Shown here in pieces: positions 35,688 to 44,100 of a stretch of DNA of 64,000 nt. Origin of the DNA: Chitinophagales bacterium. GTDB lineage: Bacteria > Bacteroidota > Bacteroidia > Chitinophagales > UBA10324. The position numbers were made by a program, and so were the translations under genes. The first letter of the stretch is position 1; every line of letters starts with the position of its first letter. The stretch lies in assembly GCA_019694975.1 (NCBI GenBank), contig JAIBAY010000008.1, positions 124,001 to 188,000 of the forward strand. The letters are read 5' to 3'. Below the pieces are notes generated by a model. It was not told where the DNA came from, searched no databases, and saw only the letters and a list, made by a program, of their open reading frames with translations.

Positions 35688-37448
35688 ATGAAATTACATC
35701 AGAACCTGCTTTTAATTTGCTGCATGGTGGAGTTATGCCTCTTGAAAGCCACTGCACAGTCATCAGGCATAACCACGTATTGTAATCCTATGGATATTAA
35801 TTACCAGTATAATTTTGAGCAACTCAACAGTAAAATATCATATCGTTCCGGTGCCGATCCCGTTATCGTAAATCACAACGGGACGTATTATTTATTTGTC
35901 ACCATATCCGGCGGTTACTGGCATTCAACGGATTTGTTACACTGGAATTATATCACTCCGTCTAAATGGCCAATGGAGGATATATGCGCTCCGGCCGCTC
36001 TTTCGGTGCGTGACACGCTTTACCTGTTTCAATCCACCTTTGATCAGCGCCCTATTTTCTTTACCACAACACCGGAAAACGGGAAACTTCATTTCTATAA
36101 CCGGTGGTTGCCGCAACTGCCAAAGGAAGTGGGACCATGGGATCCTTGCATATTTTATGATGAAGACAAAGACCGGTGGTATATGTATTGGGGTTCGTCC
36201 AACGTATATCCGATTTACGGAGCAGAATTGGATAAGCAACATCAACTCACTTATAAATCTGCTTATAAAGGACTGATCAGCCTGCATCCGGAAGAACATG
36301 GCTGGGAGAGGTTCGGAAAGAATCATACGGATACCATCCGGCCTTTCATTGAAGGTGCCTGGATGAATAAATACCATGATAAGTACTATCTGCAATATGG
36401 AGCACCGGGCACTGAGTTCAATGTGTATGCCAATGGCACATACATTGCCGATGATCCTTTAGGGCCATTTGAATATGCGCGCTACAATCCTGTCTCGTAC
36501 AAACCCGGCGGCTTCATGACCGGCGCCGGTCACGGTAATACGTTCCAGGACAAATACGGCAATTACTGGAATACCGGTACACCGTGGATTGCCATCAACT
36601 GGAATTTCGAACGGCGTATCGCCATGTTTCCGGCAGGCTTTGATGCAGATGATCAGCTTTATTCAGATACGCGTTTTGGCGATTTCCCGCATTACCTCCC
36701 AACAGGGAAATGGAATAACCGGAATGAATTGTTTACCGGCTGGATGTTGCTGTCTTATCAGAAAACTTGTACTGCCGCTTCGCAAATGGATACCTTTTCC
36801 GCCGATAAGGTGACTGATGAAAACCCAAGAACGTTCTGGGTAGCTGCTGCCAATAACAATGCACAATGGCTGAACATTGATTTGCAGCATATATGCGAAG
36901 TAAGAGCGATGCAGGTCAATTTCGTGGATTACAAATCGGCCATTTTTTACAGTGATTCTACTGTGTTCACCCAATTCAGAATGTATGGATCTGTTGACGG
37001 AAAGCAATGGGAAATGATTGCCGATCTTACCAAAGAAAAACGTGACCGGCCCAATGCTTATATCGAATTGCCGCAGGCAAAAAAGGTTCGTTATATCCGG
37101 TATGAACACGTTTATGTGGCTGCGTCTAATCTTGCCATCAGCGATATCAGGGTGTTTGGGAAGTATGAAGGCGCCCCGCCGGAAACACCACGTATGTTTA
37201 TGGTTGCGCGGCAGGAAGATGCCCGCAATGCAGTCATTTCCTGGAAGCCCGGAAAGGATGTAGTCGGTTATAACATACTATGGGGAATCGCAGCAGACAA
37301 ACTGTACCAGACGTACCAGGTATTTGCCGGCGGAGAAGCAAGACTCGAACTGCGTGCGCTTACGAAAGGGCAATCGTATTATTTTTCCATAGAAGCTTTT
37401 AATGAAAGCGGAGTATCGCAACCGGCTAAAGTGGTTTTCATCCGTTAA
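35688..37448 (+). CDS. Secreted family 43-type glycosidase with discoidin and fibronectin III domains
   Basis: 586 residues with a signal peptide to 'ATAQ'. Five-bladed propeller of GH43 type occupies about 28-340. Candidate catalytic residues are Asp57 in RSGADPVIV (base), Asp152 in GPWDPCIFYD (pKa modulator) and Glu222 in 'PFIEGAWMNKYHDKYYLQY' (acid). Residues ~345-485 form an F5/8 type C (discoidin) carbohydrate-binding domain ('QMDTFSADKVTDENPRTFWVA', 'VRYIRYEHVYVAASNLAISDIRVFG'), and ~495-586 a fibronectin type III domain. It lacks a T9SS sorting domain, so is likely periplasmic or surface-linked by other means. The exact glycoside is unknown; arabinan, xylan or galactan hydrolysis are typical of the clan. 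Next gene is an arylsulfotransferase. Confidence 0.85.
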   Translation: MKLHQNLLLICCMVELCLLKATAQSSGITTYCNPMDINYQYNFEQLNSKISYRSGADPVIVNHNGTYYLFVTISGGYWHSTDLLHWNYITPSKWPMEDICAPAALSVRDTLYLFQSTFDQRPIFFTTTPENGKLHFYNRWLPQLPKEVGPWDPCIFYDEDKDRWYMYWGSSNVYPIYGAELDKQHQLTYKSAYKGLISLHPEEHGWERFGKNHTDTIRPFIEGAWMNKYHDKYYLQYGAPGTEFNVYANGTYIADDPLGPFEYARYNPVSYKPGGFMTGAGHGNTFQDKYGNYWNTGTPWIAINWNFERRIAMFPAGFDADDQLYSDTRFGDFPHYLPTGKWNNRNELFTGWMLLSYQKTCTAASQMDTFSADKVTDENPRTFWVAAANNNAQWLNIDLQHICEVRAMQVNFVDYKSAIFYSDSTVFTQFRMYGSVDGKQWEMIADLTKEKRDRPNAYIELPQAKKVRYIRYEHVYVAASNLAISDIRVFGKYEGAPPETPRMFMVARQEDARNAVISWKPGKDVVGYNILWGIAADKLYQTYQVFAGGEARLELRALTKGQSYYFSIEAFNESGVSQPAKVVFIR

Positions 37449-37471
37449 ACAGGTGACAGATCATTTTCTTC

Positions 37472-37501
37472 CTCCTGATCACCCCACGGTTTGATCAGGA
37501 G
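37472..37501. repeat. Perfect 10-bp inverted repeat between GH43 and arylsulfotransferase genes
   Basis: CTCCTGATCA (37472-37481) and TGATCAGGAG (37492-37501) are exact reverse complements around a 10-nt spacer. It lies 24 nt after the GH43 stop. No T-run follows, so it is either a factor-dependent terminator, an mRNA 3' stabiliser or an operator. Confidence 0.6.
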
Positions 37502-37544
37502 AAAAGCTGTTAAAAGAATTTTATCTGTAGTCTTATCGATGATT

Positions 37545-37552
37545 TATCTTTG
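37545..37552 (+). promoter_or_regulatory. Promoter -7 element TATCTTTG for the arylsulfotransferase
   Basis: TAnnTTTG match ending 21 nt before the ATG at 37574. Its TTG (37550-37552) is in frame with the gene and could be mistaken for a start. Confidence 0.55.
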
Positions 37553-37573
37553 GTCGCTATAAATTTCACTTTC

Positions 37574-39667
37574 ATGGTAAACAGCTTCGTACGTAGTCTT
37601 TTCCTAATCATAGTTTATTGCCTGTCAAGCAATGCAGTCTTCGCGCAGTTTCAGTATATCTCACCGCTTCCGGGTTCGAAGATGCATCATCCGCAAACCA
37701 ATATCATACTGCGCAACGGCAACCTGATTGCTGCTTCCACGCTAAGGCCGGAAAATTTTGTGGTGTCAGGTTCTGCCAGTGGAAGACATGATGTGGATGT
37801 GATACTTTCTGATGATGGAAAGACCATACTCCTTCAACCCACCGTACCATTTGCCAATAATGAATCAGTGACCGTTGCCGTATCTGATGCATTGCGCACT
37901 AAGCAGAACGAAATCATCAAAGGCACCGAGTTTAATTTTCAGACGGAACCATTGTACAATGCAGCAGACCAGCAGCGATTGGCCGATGCACACCGGCATG
38001 TGTTTGAAGAGGAATTCGGAACAGCAGCGGCGGAGACCACAAGTGATACACGTGACCTTTCGGACTGGACCGGCGGATTACCACCACTTACCATCTGGGC
38101 CAACAACAATCCGGCACCGGGAAGTGTGTTTTTTCACAACTTCGATTTTTCATATCAGCCTACTGCACACTATTGCATCATGGGCAATAATGCCGATTCA
38201 GTTTACGGAAAATTCGATCAAACCAAAGGAATCGGATTCACCATTAATCAAAACGGTTACCTGACGCTGTTTAACAACAACCTCAACAGGCACGAGATGC
38301 TTGACTCAAACTATAAGATGATTGATAAGTTCTATTGTGGCAACGGATATATTGCCGATGTGCATGAGTTTATAGTGTTGCCGAACGGGCATTCCTACCT
38401 GATAGCCTACGACCCGCAATACGTGGATATGACGGTTTATAATCCCAATTACAATCCAAATGCTGTGGTCATCGGTGCAGTTATACAGGAACTGGATGCT
38501 TCAAAGCATGTGGTGTTTCAATGGCGCAGCTGGGACCACTTTGAAATCACGGATGCCACGCATATTTTGTTATCTACCAGTGAAATTGATTATGTGCATG
38601 CTAACTCTATTCAGCTCGAGGCAGATGGTACCAGCTTTCTTTTGTCGAGCAGGCACATGGATGAGGTAACGAAAATCAGCTTTACTACCGGCGATATCAT
38701 CTGGCGGCTGGGCGGACTGCACAACGAGTTTACCTTTATCGGCGATCCGCAGAAGTTCTCTTATCAGCATGATGTGCGGCGTCTTTCAAATGGTCATCTC
38801 ACTGTTTTCGATAATGGAAACTATCACAGCCCCGCTAAAAGCGCAGCGAAAGAATATATTCTCGATGAAACCAATAAAACCATCACGTTAACCTGGAAGT
38901 ACGAAAGAAACCTGACCGGCAGTAGTTCAGCCATGGGAAGCATGCAGCGTTTGCCTAACGGGAATACATTTATCTGCTGGGGCCTCGTCTATAGTGTTCA
39001 GTTTCCCAGTGTTACAGAGGTGACGGCGCAGGGCGATGTTGTTTGGGAGATGAGATTGGATCCTGAATTCAATGATGGTATTTATCGTTCTCACAGATTT
39101 GAATGGACTCCGTGTTCGAGGCCTTCATTCGGTACCATGCAGGCAATTGATATCACTGCCGTTTCCGCAAAACTTAAATGGTCAAGTGCAACAAACGCTG
39201 GTTCTTACCAGGTACAGTACAAACCAACCACATCATCCGTCTGGACAACGAAAAACACCAATAAAAAATCTGTAACTGTTGGCGGGCTTGCACCGAATAC
39301 AACCTACGACTGGCAGGTGCGATCCATTTGCAGTTCTCCCAATCCTCCGATGTCAGGTTATACCGCCAAGCGAAAATTTACCACACTGCCCCAGAAAATA
39401 GCGGATGATTTACTACCGATCACGCTCAATGCTTACCCTAACCCTGCCTCAGGGAACCTGACGCTGGATATTACTTTGTCGGCAGATGGCCCGGTATCAC
39501 TCCACGTCTACAATATGCTGGGTCAGCAGCAGATGTCCGGAAGCTATGATGCGCAGTCCGGCACCAACAGCATTGCAGTGGATGTTTCACGTTGGGCTAA
39601 CGGAATTTATTTTGTTGAAGCCATTTCAGGCACACAGCGCACTACGAGTAAAATAACGATCGAGTAG
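37574..39667 (+). CDS. Secreted arylsulfotransferase-family protein with FN3 and T9SS type A sorting domain
   Basis: 697 residues from the ATG at 37574; the TTG at 37550 is inside the promoter. Signal peptide ends near 'SNAVFAQ'. An Ig-like domain (about 25-120: 'LSDDGKTILLQPTVPFANNESVTVAVS') precedes a six-bladed-propeller arylsulfotransferase (Arylsulfotran_2 type, about 150-500). Marker segments are 'DVHEFIVLPNGHSYLIAYD', 'SWDHFEITDATHILLSTSEIDYVHANSIQLEADG', 'HDVRRLSNGHLTVFDNGNYH' and 'GSMQRLPNGNTFICWG'. An FN3 domain (~520-600) and a sorting domain ('LNAYPNPASGNLTLDI', 'NGIYFVEAISG') follow. ASSTs transfer sulfate between phenols without PAPS; the sulfate donor is unknown. Neighbouring GH43 points to polysaccharide or phenolic glycan work, but this is inference. 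Confidence 0.85.
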   Translation: MVNSFVRSLFLIIVYCLSSNAVFAQFQYISPLPGSKMHHPQTNIILRNGNLIAASTLRPENFVVSGSASGRHDVDVILSDDGKTILLQPTVPFANNESVTVAVSDALRTKQNEIIKGTEFNFQTEPLYNAADQQRLADAHRHVFEEEFGTAAAETTSDTRDLSDWTGGLPPLTIWANNNPAPGSVFFHNFDFSYQPTAHYCIMGNNADSVYGKFDQTKGIGFTINQNGYLTLFNNNLNRHEMLDSNYKMIDKFYCGNGYIADVHEFIVLPNGHSYLIAYDPQYVDMTVYNPNYNPNAVVIGAVIQELDASKHVVFQWRSWDHFEITDATHILLSTSEIDYVHANSIQLEADGTSFLLSSRHMDEVTKISFTTGDIIWRLGGLHNEFTFIGDPQKFSYQHDVRRLSNGHLTVFDNGNYHSPAKSAAKEYILDETNKTITLTWKYERNLTGSSSAMGSMQRLPNGNTFICWGLVYSVQFPSVTEVTAQGDVVWEMRLDPEFNDGIYRSHRFEWTPCSRPSFGTMQAIDITAVSAKLKWSSATNAGSYQVQYKPTTSSVWTTKNTNKKSVTVGGLAPNTTYDWQVRSICSSPNPPMSGYTAKRKFTTLPQKIADDLLPITLNAYPNPASGNLTLDITLSADGPVSLHVYNMLGQQQMSGSYDAQSGTNSIAVDVSRWANGIYFVEAISGTQRTTSKITIE

Positions 39668-39991
39668 CCACGCTGTTAAAATCTGATGGTTCTGGTTAAG
39701 TCATCATGATGTGGATACTGCATGGCTAAAGGGCGAAAGTGGTCCGTTATTTTTTATTCCGGCCAGTAACAGTAATCCGTCACTGGGATTCATTCCTTAT
39801 CTTTATGCACGCATCCGGCATTCAAGTCGTCAGGTTAAACGTTTTGCAGAGCTGCCTGTGACATGCGTGATAGTTTCATTTCAATAAATAATATGTAAGG
39901 CAACGGCATCGCTGAATAGCTGCATGCCGTGGTCTTACCGCTGAGGAATCAGTTTCAATTATAGATTTACCTTGTACGAGCGAATATCTTT
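39668..39991. other. Intergenic gap before the HD-PycTM gene
   Basis: 324 bases with no credible reading frame or RNA. TACCTTG at 39968-39974 is a one-base-short version of the -7 element, 17 nt before the downstream ATG. A TATCTTTA at 39985 overlaps the start codon and cannot be its promoter. Confidence 0.45.
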
Positions 39992-41230
39992 ATGAAAAAA
40001 GCATCTCCCATTCTGCTGAAATCCGCCGACTATGTATTCAACCTGTTGCGCGAAAAATTACCCGCTAATCACATCTATCATAATTATGCGCACACTACGG
40101 AAGTGGTGGAAGCAGTGGCTGAAATTGCGGAAGGCATTGGCTTATCGAAAGAAGAAACGGAAATGGTGCTGTTGGCAGCATGGTTTCACGATACGGGGTT
40201 CATTGAAGTCTATGCCGGCCATGAGGAAAGAAGTAAGGCAATTGCCGAACGGTTCCTGGTAGAAAATCTTTATCCCGCTGAAAAAATTGAACGCATCAAA
40301 GGATGCATTGATGCCACCAAATATCCGCAACGGCCGACCAACCTGCTCGAATACATTATTTGCGATGCAGACCTTTCAGGCATTGCCAGTAAAAAATACT
40401 GGGAGAATGCAAATTTCCTGCGGCAGGAACAGGAACTCGTGCTGAACAAAAAATATACGGAGTCTGAATGGATCAAAACGGAAATAGAATTTCTGACGCA
40501 GCATAAATATCATACACCTTATTGTTACCTGGCGTATGAGAAAAGAAAAACACAGCATGTGCTGGAACTCAGGCAGAAACTGGAAGATTTGGAAAAGTCG
40601 GAAGGAAAGGAGCGGGAAAAGCGCAGCCGGAAAGAAGAAGAGCGGTTAATAAAAGAAAGCAGGCCTGATCGAGGCATAGAAACCGTTTTCCGGCTCACCA
40701 TCAACAACCATATGAGTCTTTCAAAAATGGCGGATGACAAGGCGAATTTTTTGTTGTCCATTAATGGTATCATTCTGTCTTTTGCATTGGCAAACCTGGT
40801 GTCGAAGCTGGATGTGCAAACCAATTACTTCCTTGTGGGGCCAACGGCTATTCTGATGCTGGTCTGTCTTGTCTCTATCATCTTTGCTGTGCTCTCCACG
40901 CGTCCGAAGCTGATTGCCGGAAGCACTACGAGAGAGGATATTGAAAAGAAACGCGCCAATCTTTTATTCTTCGGAAACTTTCACAAGATGCAGCTGGATG
41001 AATTCAACTGGGGTTTTTCAGAGATGATGAAAGACAGGGAGTTTCTCTATGGCAGCATGATACGCGACCTTTATTATCTCGGGCAGGTTTTGGGAAGGAA
41101 GTATTTCCTCATTAGAATTGCTTATACTGTCTTTATGTGGGGAATCATTATAGCCGTGTTGTCATATGCAGTCAGTTACTGGTATTACTTTATGTATAGT
41201 CCGCTGCCACAATATTCTTATCCCCAGTAA
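39992..41230 (+). CDS. HD phosphohydrolase fused to a Pycsar-effector-type membrane domain (PycTM, DUF5706)
   Basis: 412 residues in two halves. Residues 10-180 are an HD domain: His34 in HNYAHTTEVV, His66-Asp67 in WFHDTGF, His77 in YAGHEER and Asp125/Asp127 in CDADLSG supply the usual metal ligands. A coiled coil (185-225) joins to 'SLSKMADDKANFLLSINGIILSFALA' and two hydrophobic helices (253-270, 282-303). 'STRPK', 'NLLFFGNF' (324-330) and a third helix (373-396) follow. The C-terminal part matches the membrane module of Pycsar antiphage effectors. In that family, cUMP or cCMP made by PycC triggers membrane damage. No cyclase gene is adjacent. The HD domain might hydrolyse a nucleotide that controls the membrane part. 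SixA follows 2 nt downstream. See findings. Confidence 0.88.
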   Translation: MKKASPILLKSADYVFNLLREKLPANHIYHNYAHTTEVVEAVAEIAEGIGLSKEETEMVLLAAWFHDTGFIEVYAGHEERSKAIAERFLVENLYPAEKIERIKGCIDATKYPQRPTNLLEYIICDADLSGIASKKYWENANFLRQEQELVLNKKYTESEWIKTEIEFLTQHKYHTPYCYLAYEKRKTQHVLELRQKLEDLEKSEGKEREKRSRKEEERLIKESRPDRGIETVFRLTINNHMSLSKMADDKANFLLSINGIILSFALANLVSKLDVQTNYFLVGPTAILMLVCLVSIIFAVLSTRPKLIAGSTTREDIEKKRANLLFFGNFHKMQLDEFNWGFSEMMKDREFLYGSMIRDLYYLGQVLGRKYFLIRIAYTVFMWGIIIAVLSYAVSYWYYFMYSPLPQYSYPQ

Positions 41231-41232
41231 TC

Positions 41233-41742
41233 ATGAAACAGCTTATAATAGTTCGTCATGCAAAATCGAGCTGGAAGGATGAACGCGCCGATGACCATGA
41301 CCGCACCTTAAGCAAGCGCGGCGAACGGGATGCACCATTCATGGCCGGCGTGCTGAAGCAGTTAAAAGTCGAACCTGATCTGATGGTATCGAGTACGGCG
41401 AAACGTGCATATGCAACGGCCAGTTACTTTGCAACGGTGCTTGGCTATAAGAAACACCATATTGTACAAAACAACAGGTTATATCTTGCTGCACCGGATG
41501 AGCTGTTGGAAATTATCAATGAACTGCCTGATGAAAAGAACACCGTATTGATCTTTGGTCACAATCCGGGAATTACCACGCTGGTGAACGACCTCTCCGG
41601 CGCCGGTATTCAGAATGTGCCAACCAGTGGTATCTGCGCCATCAGCATTGATGTAGATCAATGGCAGGATGTGCGGACAGGCAGCGGACAACTGGTTTTC
41701 TTCAAGTATCCAAAGTTGTACTTTAACGATTCAGATGATTAA
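41233..41742 (+). CDS. SixA-type histidine phosphatase
   Basis: 169 residues. Phosphoglycerate-mutase-like fold with the catalytic RHAKSSW (Arg8-His9) at the N-terminus, 'TLSKRGERDAPFMAGVL' (Arg and Asp near 35-40), 'MVSSTAKRAYATASYFA' and 'IFGHNPGITTLVNDLSG' supplying the second histidine. SixA in E. coli dephosphorylates the HPt domain of ArcB and other phospho-histidines; in other phyla its partner is often unknown. The start codon follows the stop of the HD-PycTM gene after 2 nt and the holin-like gene begins within 5 nt, so the three are very likely one operon. Confidence 0.9.
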   Translation: MKQLIIVRHAKSSWKDERADDHDRTLSKRGERDAPFMAGVLKQLKVEPDLMVSSTAKRAYATASYFATVLGYKKHHIVQNNRLYLAAPDELLEIINELPDEKNTVLIFGHNPGITTLVNDLSGAGIQNVPTSGICAISIDVDQWQDVRTGSGQLVFFKYPKLYFNDSDD

Positions 41743-41746
41743 GGAT

Positions 41747-42091
41747 ATGAATCTGCTTGTCAAAATATTAATCAGTGGCCTGGCGGTATTAATTACTTCC
41801 TACCTTCTCCCGGGCGTTGCAGTGGAAGGCATGACCAGCGCCGTAATTGTAGCCGCTGTGCTGGCTTTGCTGAATGCAGTCATCAAGCCGATCATGATTA
41901 TTCTCACGTTTCCTGTAACCATTTTAACGTTAGGTTTATTTCTGCTGGTGATCAATGCCTGTGTGATATTACTGGCCAGTGAACTGGTGCCCGGATTTTC
42001 GGTAGATGGCTTCTGGTGGGCGTTACTTTTTTCTATTATCCTGTCCATGGTGAATGCAATATTTGACTCAATGGCTTCCGGTAATCAATAA
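41747..42091 (+). CDS. Four-helix membrane protein of the phage holin 4 family
   Basis: 114 residues from the ATG at 41747; an ATG at 41735 overlaps the SixA stop by 8 nt and is also possible. Four hydrophobic helices match the PF04020-type architecture: 'NLLVKILISGLAVLITSYLLPGVAVEG', 'SAVIVAAVLALLNAVIKPIMIILTFPVTILTLGLF', 'LLVINACVILLASELVPGFSVDGFWWALLFSIILSMVNAIFDS'. The repeated 'LxPGxxVxGFWxA' is characteristic. Despite the name, chromosomal members of this family are not shown to be holins and are common housekeeping proteins of unknown function. Operon partner of SixA and HD-PycTM; the dnaX gene follows at 82 nt with its own -7 element. Confidence 0.87.
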   Translation: MNLLVKILISGLAVLITSYLLPGVAVEGMTSAVIVAAVLALLNAVIKPIMIILTFPVTILTLGLFLLVINACVILLASELVPGFSVDGFWWALLFSIILSMVNAIFDSMASGNQ

Positions 42092-42156
42092 GGGTTGATT
42101 GTCAGTCGCGGCTGCATGGCCGCTCATTTTTATCATCTGTTTTTGTAGAGATGGAA

Positions 42157-42164
42157 TATATTTG
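42157..42164 (+). promoter_or_regulatory. Promoter -7 element TATATTTG for dnaX
   Basis: Exact TAnnTTTG match, only 9 nt before the dnaX ATG at 42174. A start site 4-7 nt beyond the element would leave an almost leaderless mRNA. Confidence 0.45.
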
Positions 42165-42173
42165 TAACCCGCC

Positions 42174-43934
42174 ATGGAAAACTTCATTGTATCAGCACGG
42201 AAGTATCGCCCCGCTCGTTTTGAGGATGTGATTGGTCAGCCTCAGGTTACCGGCACCCTGAAAAATGCCATACGAACCAATCAGCTGGCCCAGGCATTTC
42301 TTTTTTGCGGCCCGCGTGGTGTAGGTAAAACAACCTGTGCAAGGATTCTGGCGAAGGCGGTTAATTGTGAAAATATTTCTGCGGATTTTGAACCGTGTAA
42401 TGAGTGCGATGCCTGCAAAGCCTTCAATCATAATGCATCCTTCAATATTCATGAGTTGGATGCCGCTTCCAATAACTCAGTAGAAGACATCCGTGCCCTG
42501 ATTGAGCAGGTGCGCTTTGCACCACAGACCGGTAAAAAGAAGATCTATATCATTGACGAGGTGCACATGCTTTCCCAGCAGGCCTTCAATGCCTTTTTGA
42601 AGACACTGGAAGAGCCTCCGTCCTATGCGATATTTATTCTTGCCACCACGGAAAAGCATAAGATCATTCCCACCATATTATCACGCTGCCAGATTTTTGA
42701 TTTCAACCGCATCAAAACGGAAGAGATGGTAAAGCACCTGCAGGGCATAGCGAAAAAGGAAGGAATAAGCGCGGAGGAGGATGCATTGCACATCATTGCA
42801 CAAAAAGCGGATGGTGCATTGCGGGACGCATTATCCATGTTTGACAGAATCAGCATATTCTCCAACCGCAAAATTCAATACGCTGCCGTTGTTGAAAACC
42901 TGAATATCCTCGACTACGATTATTTTTTTAAGCTGATTGACTATTTCGTGGCCGCCGATACCTCTTCGGCATTGCTCACATTTGACCAGGTGCTGCAAAA
43001 GGGTTTCGACGGTGAAAATTTCCTTTCCGGCATGGCTGATCACTTTCGCGACCTGCTTGTAGCCAAAGACACTGCCACACAGGTGCTCATGGATTTCTCT
43101 GAAAACATTCGCAAGCGATATGTGCAACAGGCGCTCTATACACCTGCCGCCTTTATTATTTCAGGCCTTGCCATTATCAATGATGCGGAAATCCAGTACA
43201 AAGCAAGCAGGAATAAAAGATTGTGCGTGGAACTGGCGCTTATCAGGCTATGCCACCTGCAACAGGTAATTGATCTCTCTAAAGAATTTTCTTCGGGAGT
43301 AAAAAAAAAATTCCTGAATAAGGAGGAAGAGGAACAGCCTGCAACAAAACAGGTAACCACAGATTTCCCTGCTTCCGGTAAACCCGTAACTGCACCTTCC
43401 GTTACAAAAGATAAGAAGACTGAGCCCGCTGTAAAGACCGGCGGCGGAGGGTCCGTTCGGCTTACATCACTGGATAATTTAAAAAAGGAACTGCTGGAAA
43501 AACCAAAGGCGGAAGACGCGGCGCCAGTGCCGGAGGCCGCAGAAGCGGTTTATGATGAAATTGACAGCTATGCCTTTCAGCAGGTTTGGAAAAGTTACCT
43601 GGAGATTATTGAAAAGGATAAGAAGCAGGTGATCTTAAAGATCCTCGAAGCGTTTCCGCCGGAAGTTGTTTCCGGTAAAACGATTCTGATCCTTGTTGGA
43701 ACAGAAGCCTATCTCAGTGCCTTAAACTCTGAAAGGGAAGAGATGTACTACTTCCTGAAAAAGGAATTGGATAAAAAGGCTATAGACCTTGTCATCCAGG
43801 TAGATAAACAAAAATCACGGACAGAAACTGCACGCAAGCCATATACTACGGGTGAAAAATTCAATCACATGCTGCAAAAAAACCCGAAGCTGCAGGATTT
43901 GAAAGACAGGCTGAAGCTGGAGTTGGATTATTAA
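42174..43934 (+). CDS. dnaX: DNA polymerase III subunit gamma/tau, with A10 slippage site
   Basis: 586 residues. Walker [15 protein letters not shown] (46-59), zinc ribbon Cys65, Cys75, Cys78 and Cys81, Walker B '[10 protein letters not shown]', and sensor/arginine finger '[12 protein letters not shown]' (166-177) define the AAA+ clamp-loader ATPase. Domain III runs to about 366 ('[10 protein letters not shown]'). An exact run of ten adenines at 43301-43310 codes for V376(a)KKK. A one-base shift either way gives a stop after 2-3 further residues: TGA at 43315-43317 or TAA at 43319-43321. The tail (380-586), rich in acidic and lysine stretches, is the tau-specific region that would bind polymerase and helicase. 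Tau length is shorter than E. coli (643). A gamma-like product of ~380 residues is predicted but not shown. Confidence 0.95.
   Translation: MENFIVSARKYRPARFEDVIGQPQVTGTLKNAIRTNQLAQAFLFCGPRGVGKTTCARILAKAVNCENISADFEPCNECDACKAFNHNASFNIHELDAASNNSVEDIRALIEQVRFAPQTGKKKIYIIDEVHMLSQQAFNAFLKTLEEPPSYAIFILATTEKHKIIPTILSRCQIFDFNRIKTEEMVKHLQGIAKKEGISAEEDALHIIAQKADGALRDALSMFDRISIFSNRKIQYAAVVENLNILDYDYFFKLIDYFVAADTSSALLTFDQVLQKGFDGENFLSGMADHFRDLLVAKDTATQVLMDFSENIRKRYVQQALYTPAAFIISGLAIINDAEIQYKASRNKRLCVELALIRLCHLQQVIDLSKEFSSGVKKKFLNKEEEEQPATKQVTTDFPASGKPVTAPSVTKDKKTEPAVKTGGGGSVRLTSLDNLKKELLEKPKAEDAAPVPEAAEAVYDEIDSYAFQQVWKSYLEIIEKDKKQVILKILEAFPPEVVSGKTILILVGTEAYLSALNSEREEMYYFLKKELDKKAIDLVIQVDKQKSRTETARKPYTTGEKFNHMLQKNPKLQDLKDRLKLELDY
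43301..43310 (+). promoter_or_regulatory. A10 slippery tract inside dnaX (candidate transcriptional slippage / frameshift site)
   Basis: Ten consecutive A at codons 376-379 (GTA AAA AAA AAA TTC). With one A lost in RNA the frame reads AAT TCC TGA; with one A gained it reads ATT CCT GAA TAA. Either product would be 380-382 residues, ending just after domain III. The placement mimics the A9 slippage site in Thermus thermophilus dnaX. Confidence 0.6.
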
Positions 43935-44044
43935 ACTGCATCGGATTTTCTTATGTAATCAGTGCCGCACAACACAGGTCCGGCAGGCTTGTGCATTAGT
44001 TGCAAAACGGATGACAGACTGAATGGAATGGCAAGCGGCGTCCA

Positions 44045-44076
44045 TTGTGTATTCGCTCTGCTTTTTCCTATTTTTG
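44045..44076 (+). promoter_or_regulatory. Promoter for the pyruvate dehydrogenase E2 gene (-33 TTG and -7 TATTTTTG)
   Basis: TTG at 44045-44047 and TATTTTTG at 44069-44076 are separated by 21 nt, the spacing expected for Bacteroidota sigma factor. The ATG lies 24 nt after the -7 element. The best complete promoter in the window. Confidence 0.6.
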
Positions 44077-44100
44077 ATGCGATCAAAAGAAATTTAAGAC

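Noticed and set aside
37472-37501. Intrinsic terminator of the GH43 gene
   Set aside because: Stem is perfect, but there is no T-run on either side, so it is listed only as an inverted repeat.
39992-42091. Full Pycsar or CBASS defence island
   Set aside because: No cyclase, no toxin-like partner, no mobile-element marks; flanked by dnaX and other core genes. Only the effector-type domain is present.
41747-42091. Phage holin or prophage remnant
   Set aside because: The family name is historical. The gene is in a housekeeping operon and there is no lysin, integrase or other phage gene in the window.
43301-43310. A10 tract as a sequencing or assembly error in dnaX
   Set aside because: Not fully excluded, but the frame after the run gives a normal tau tail to the natural stop at 43934. 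An error would be expected to break that frame.
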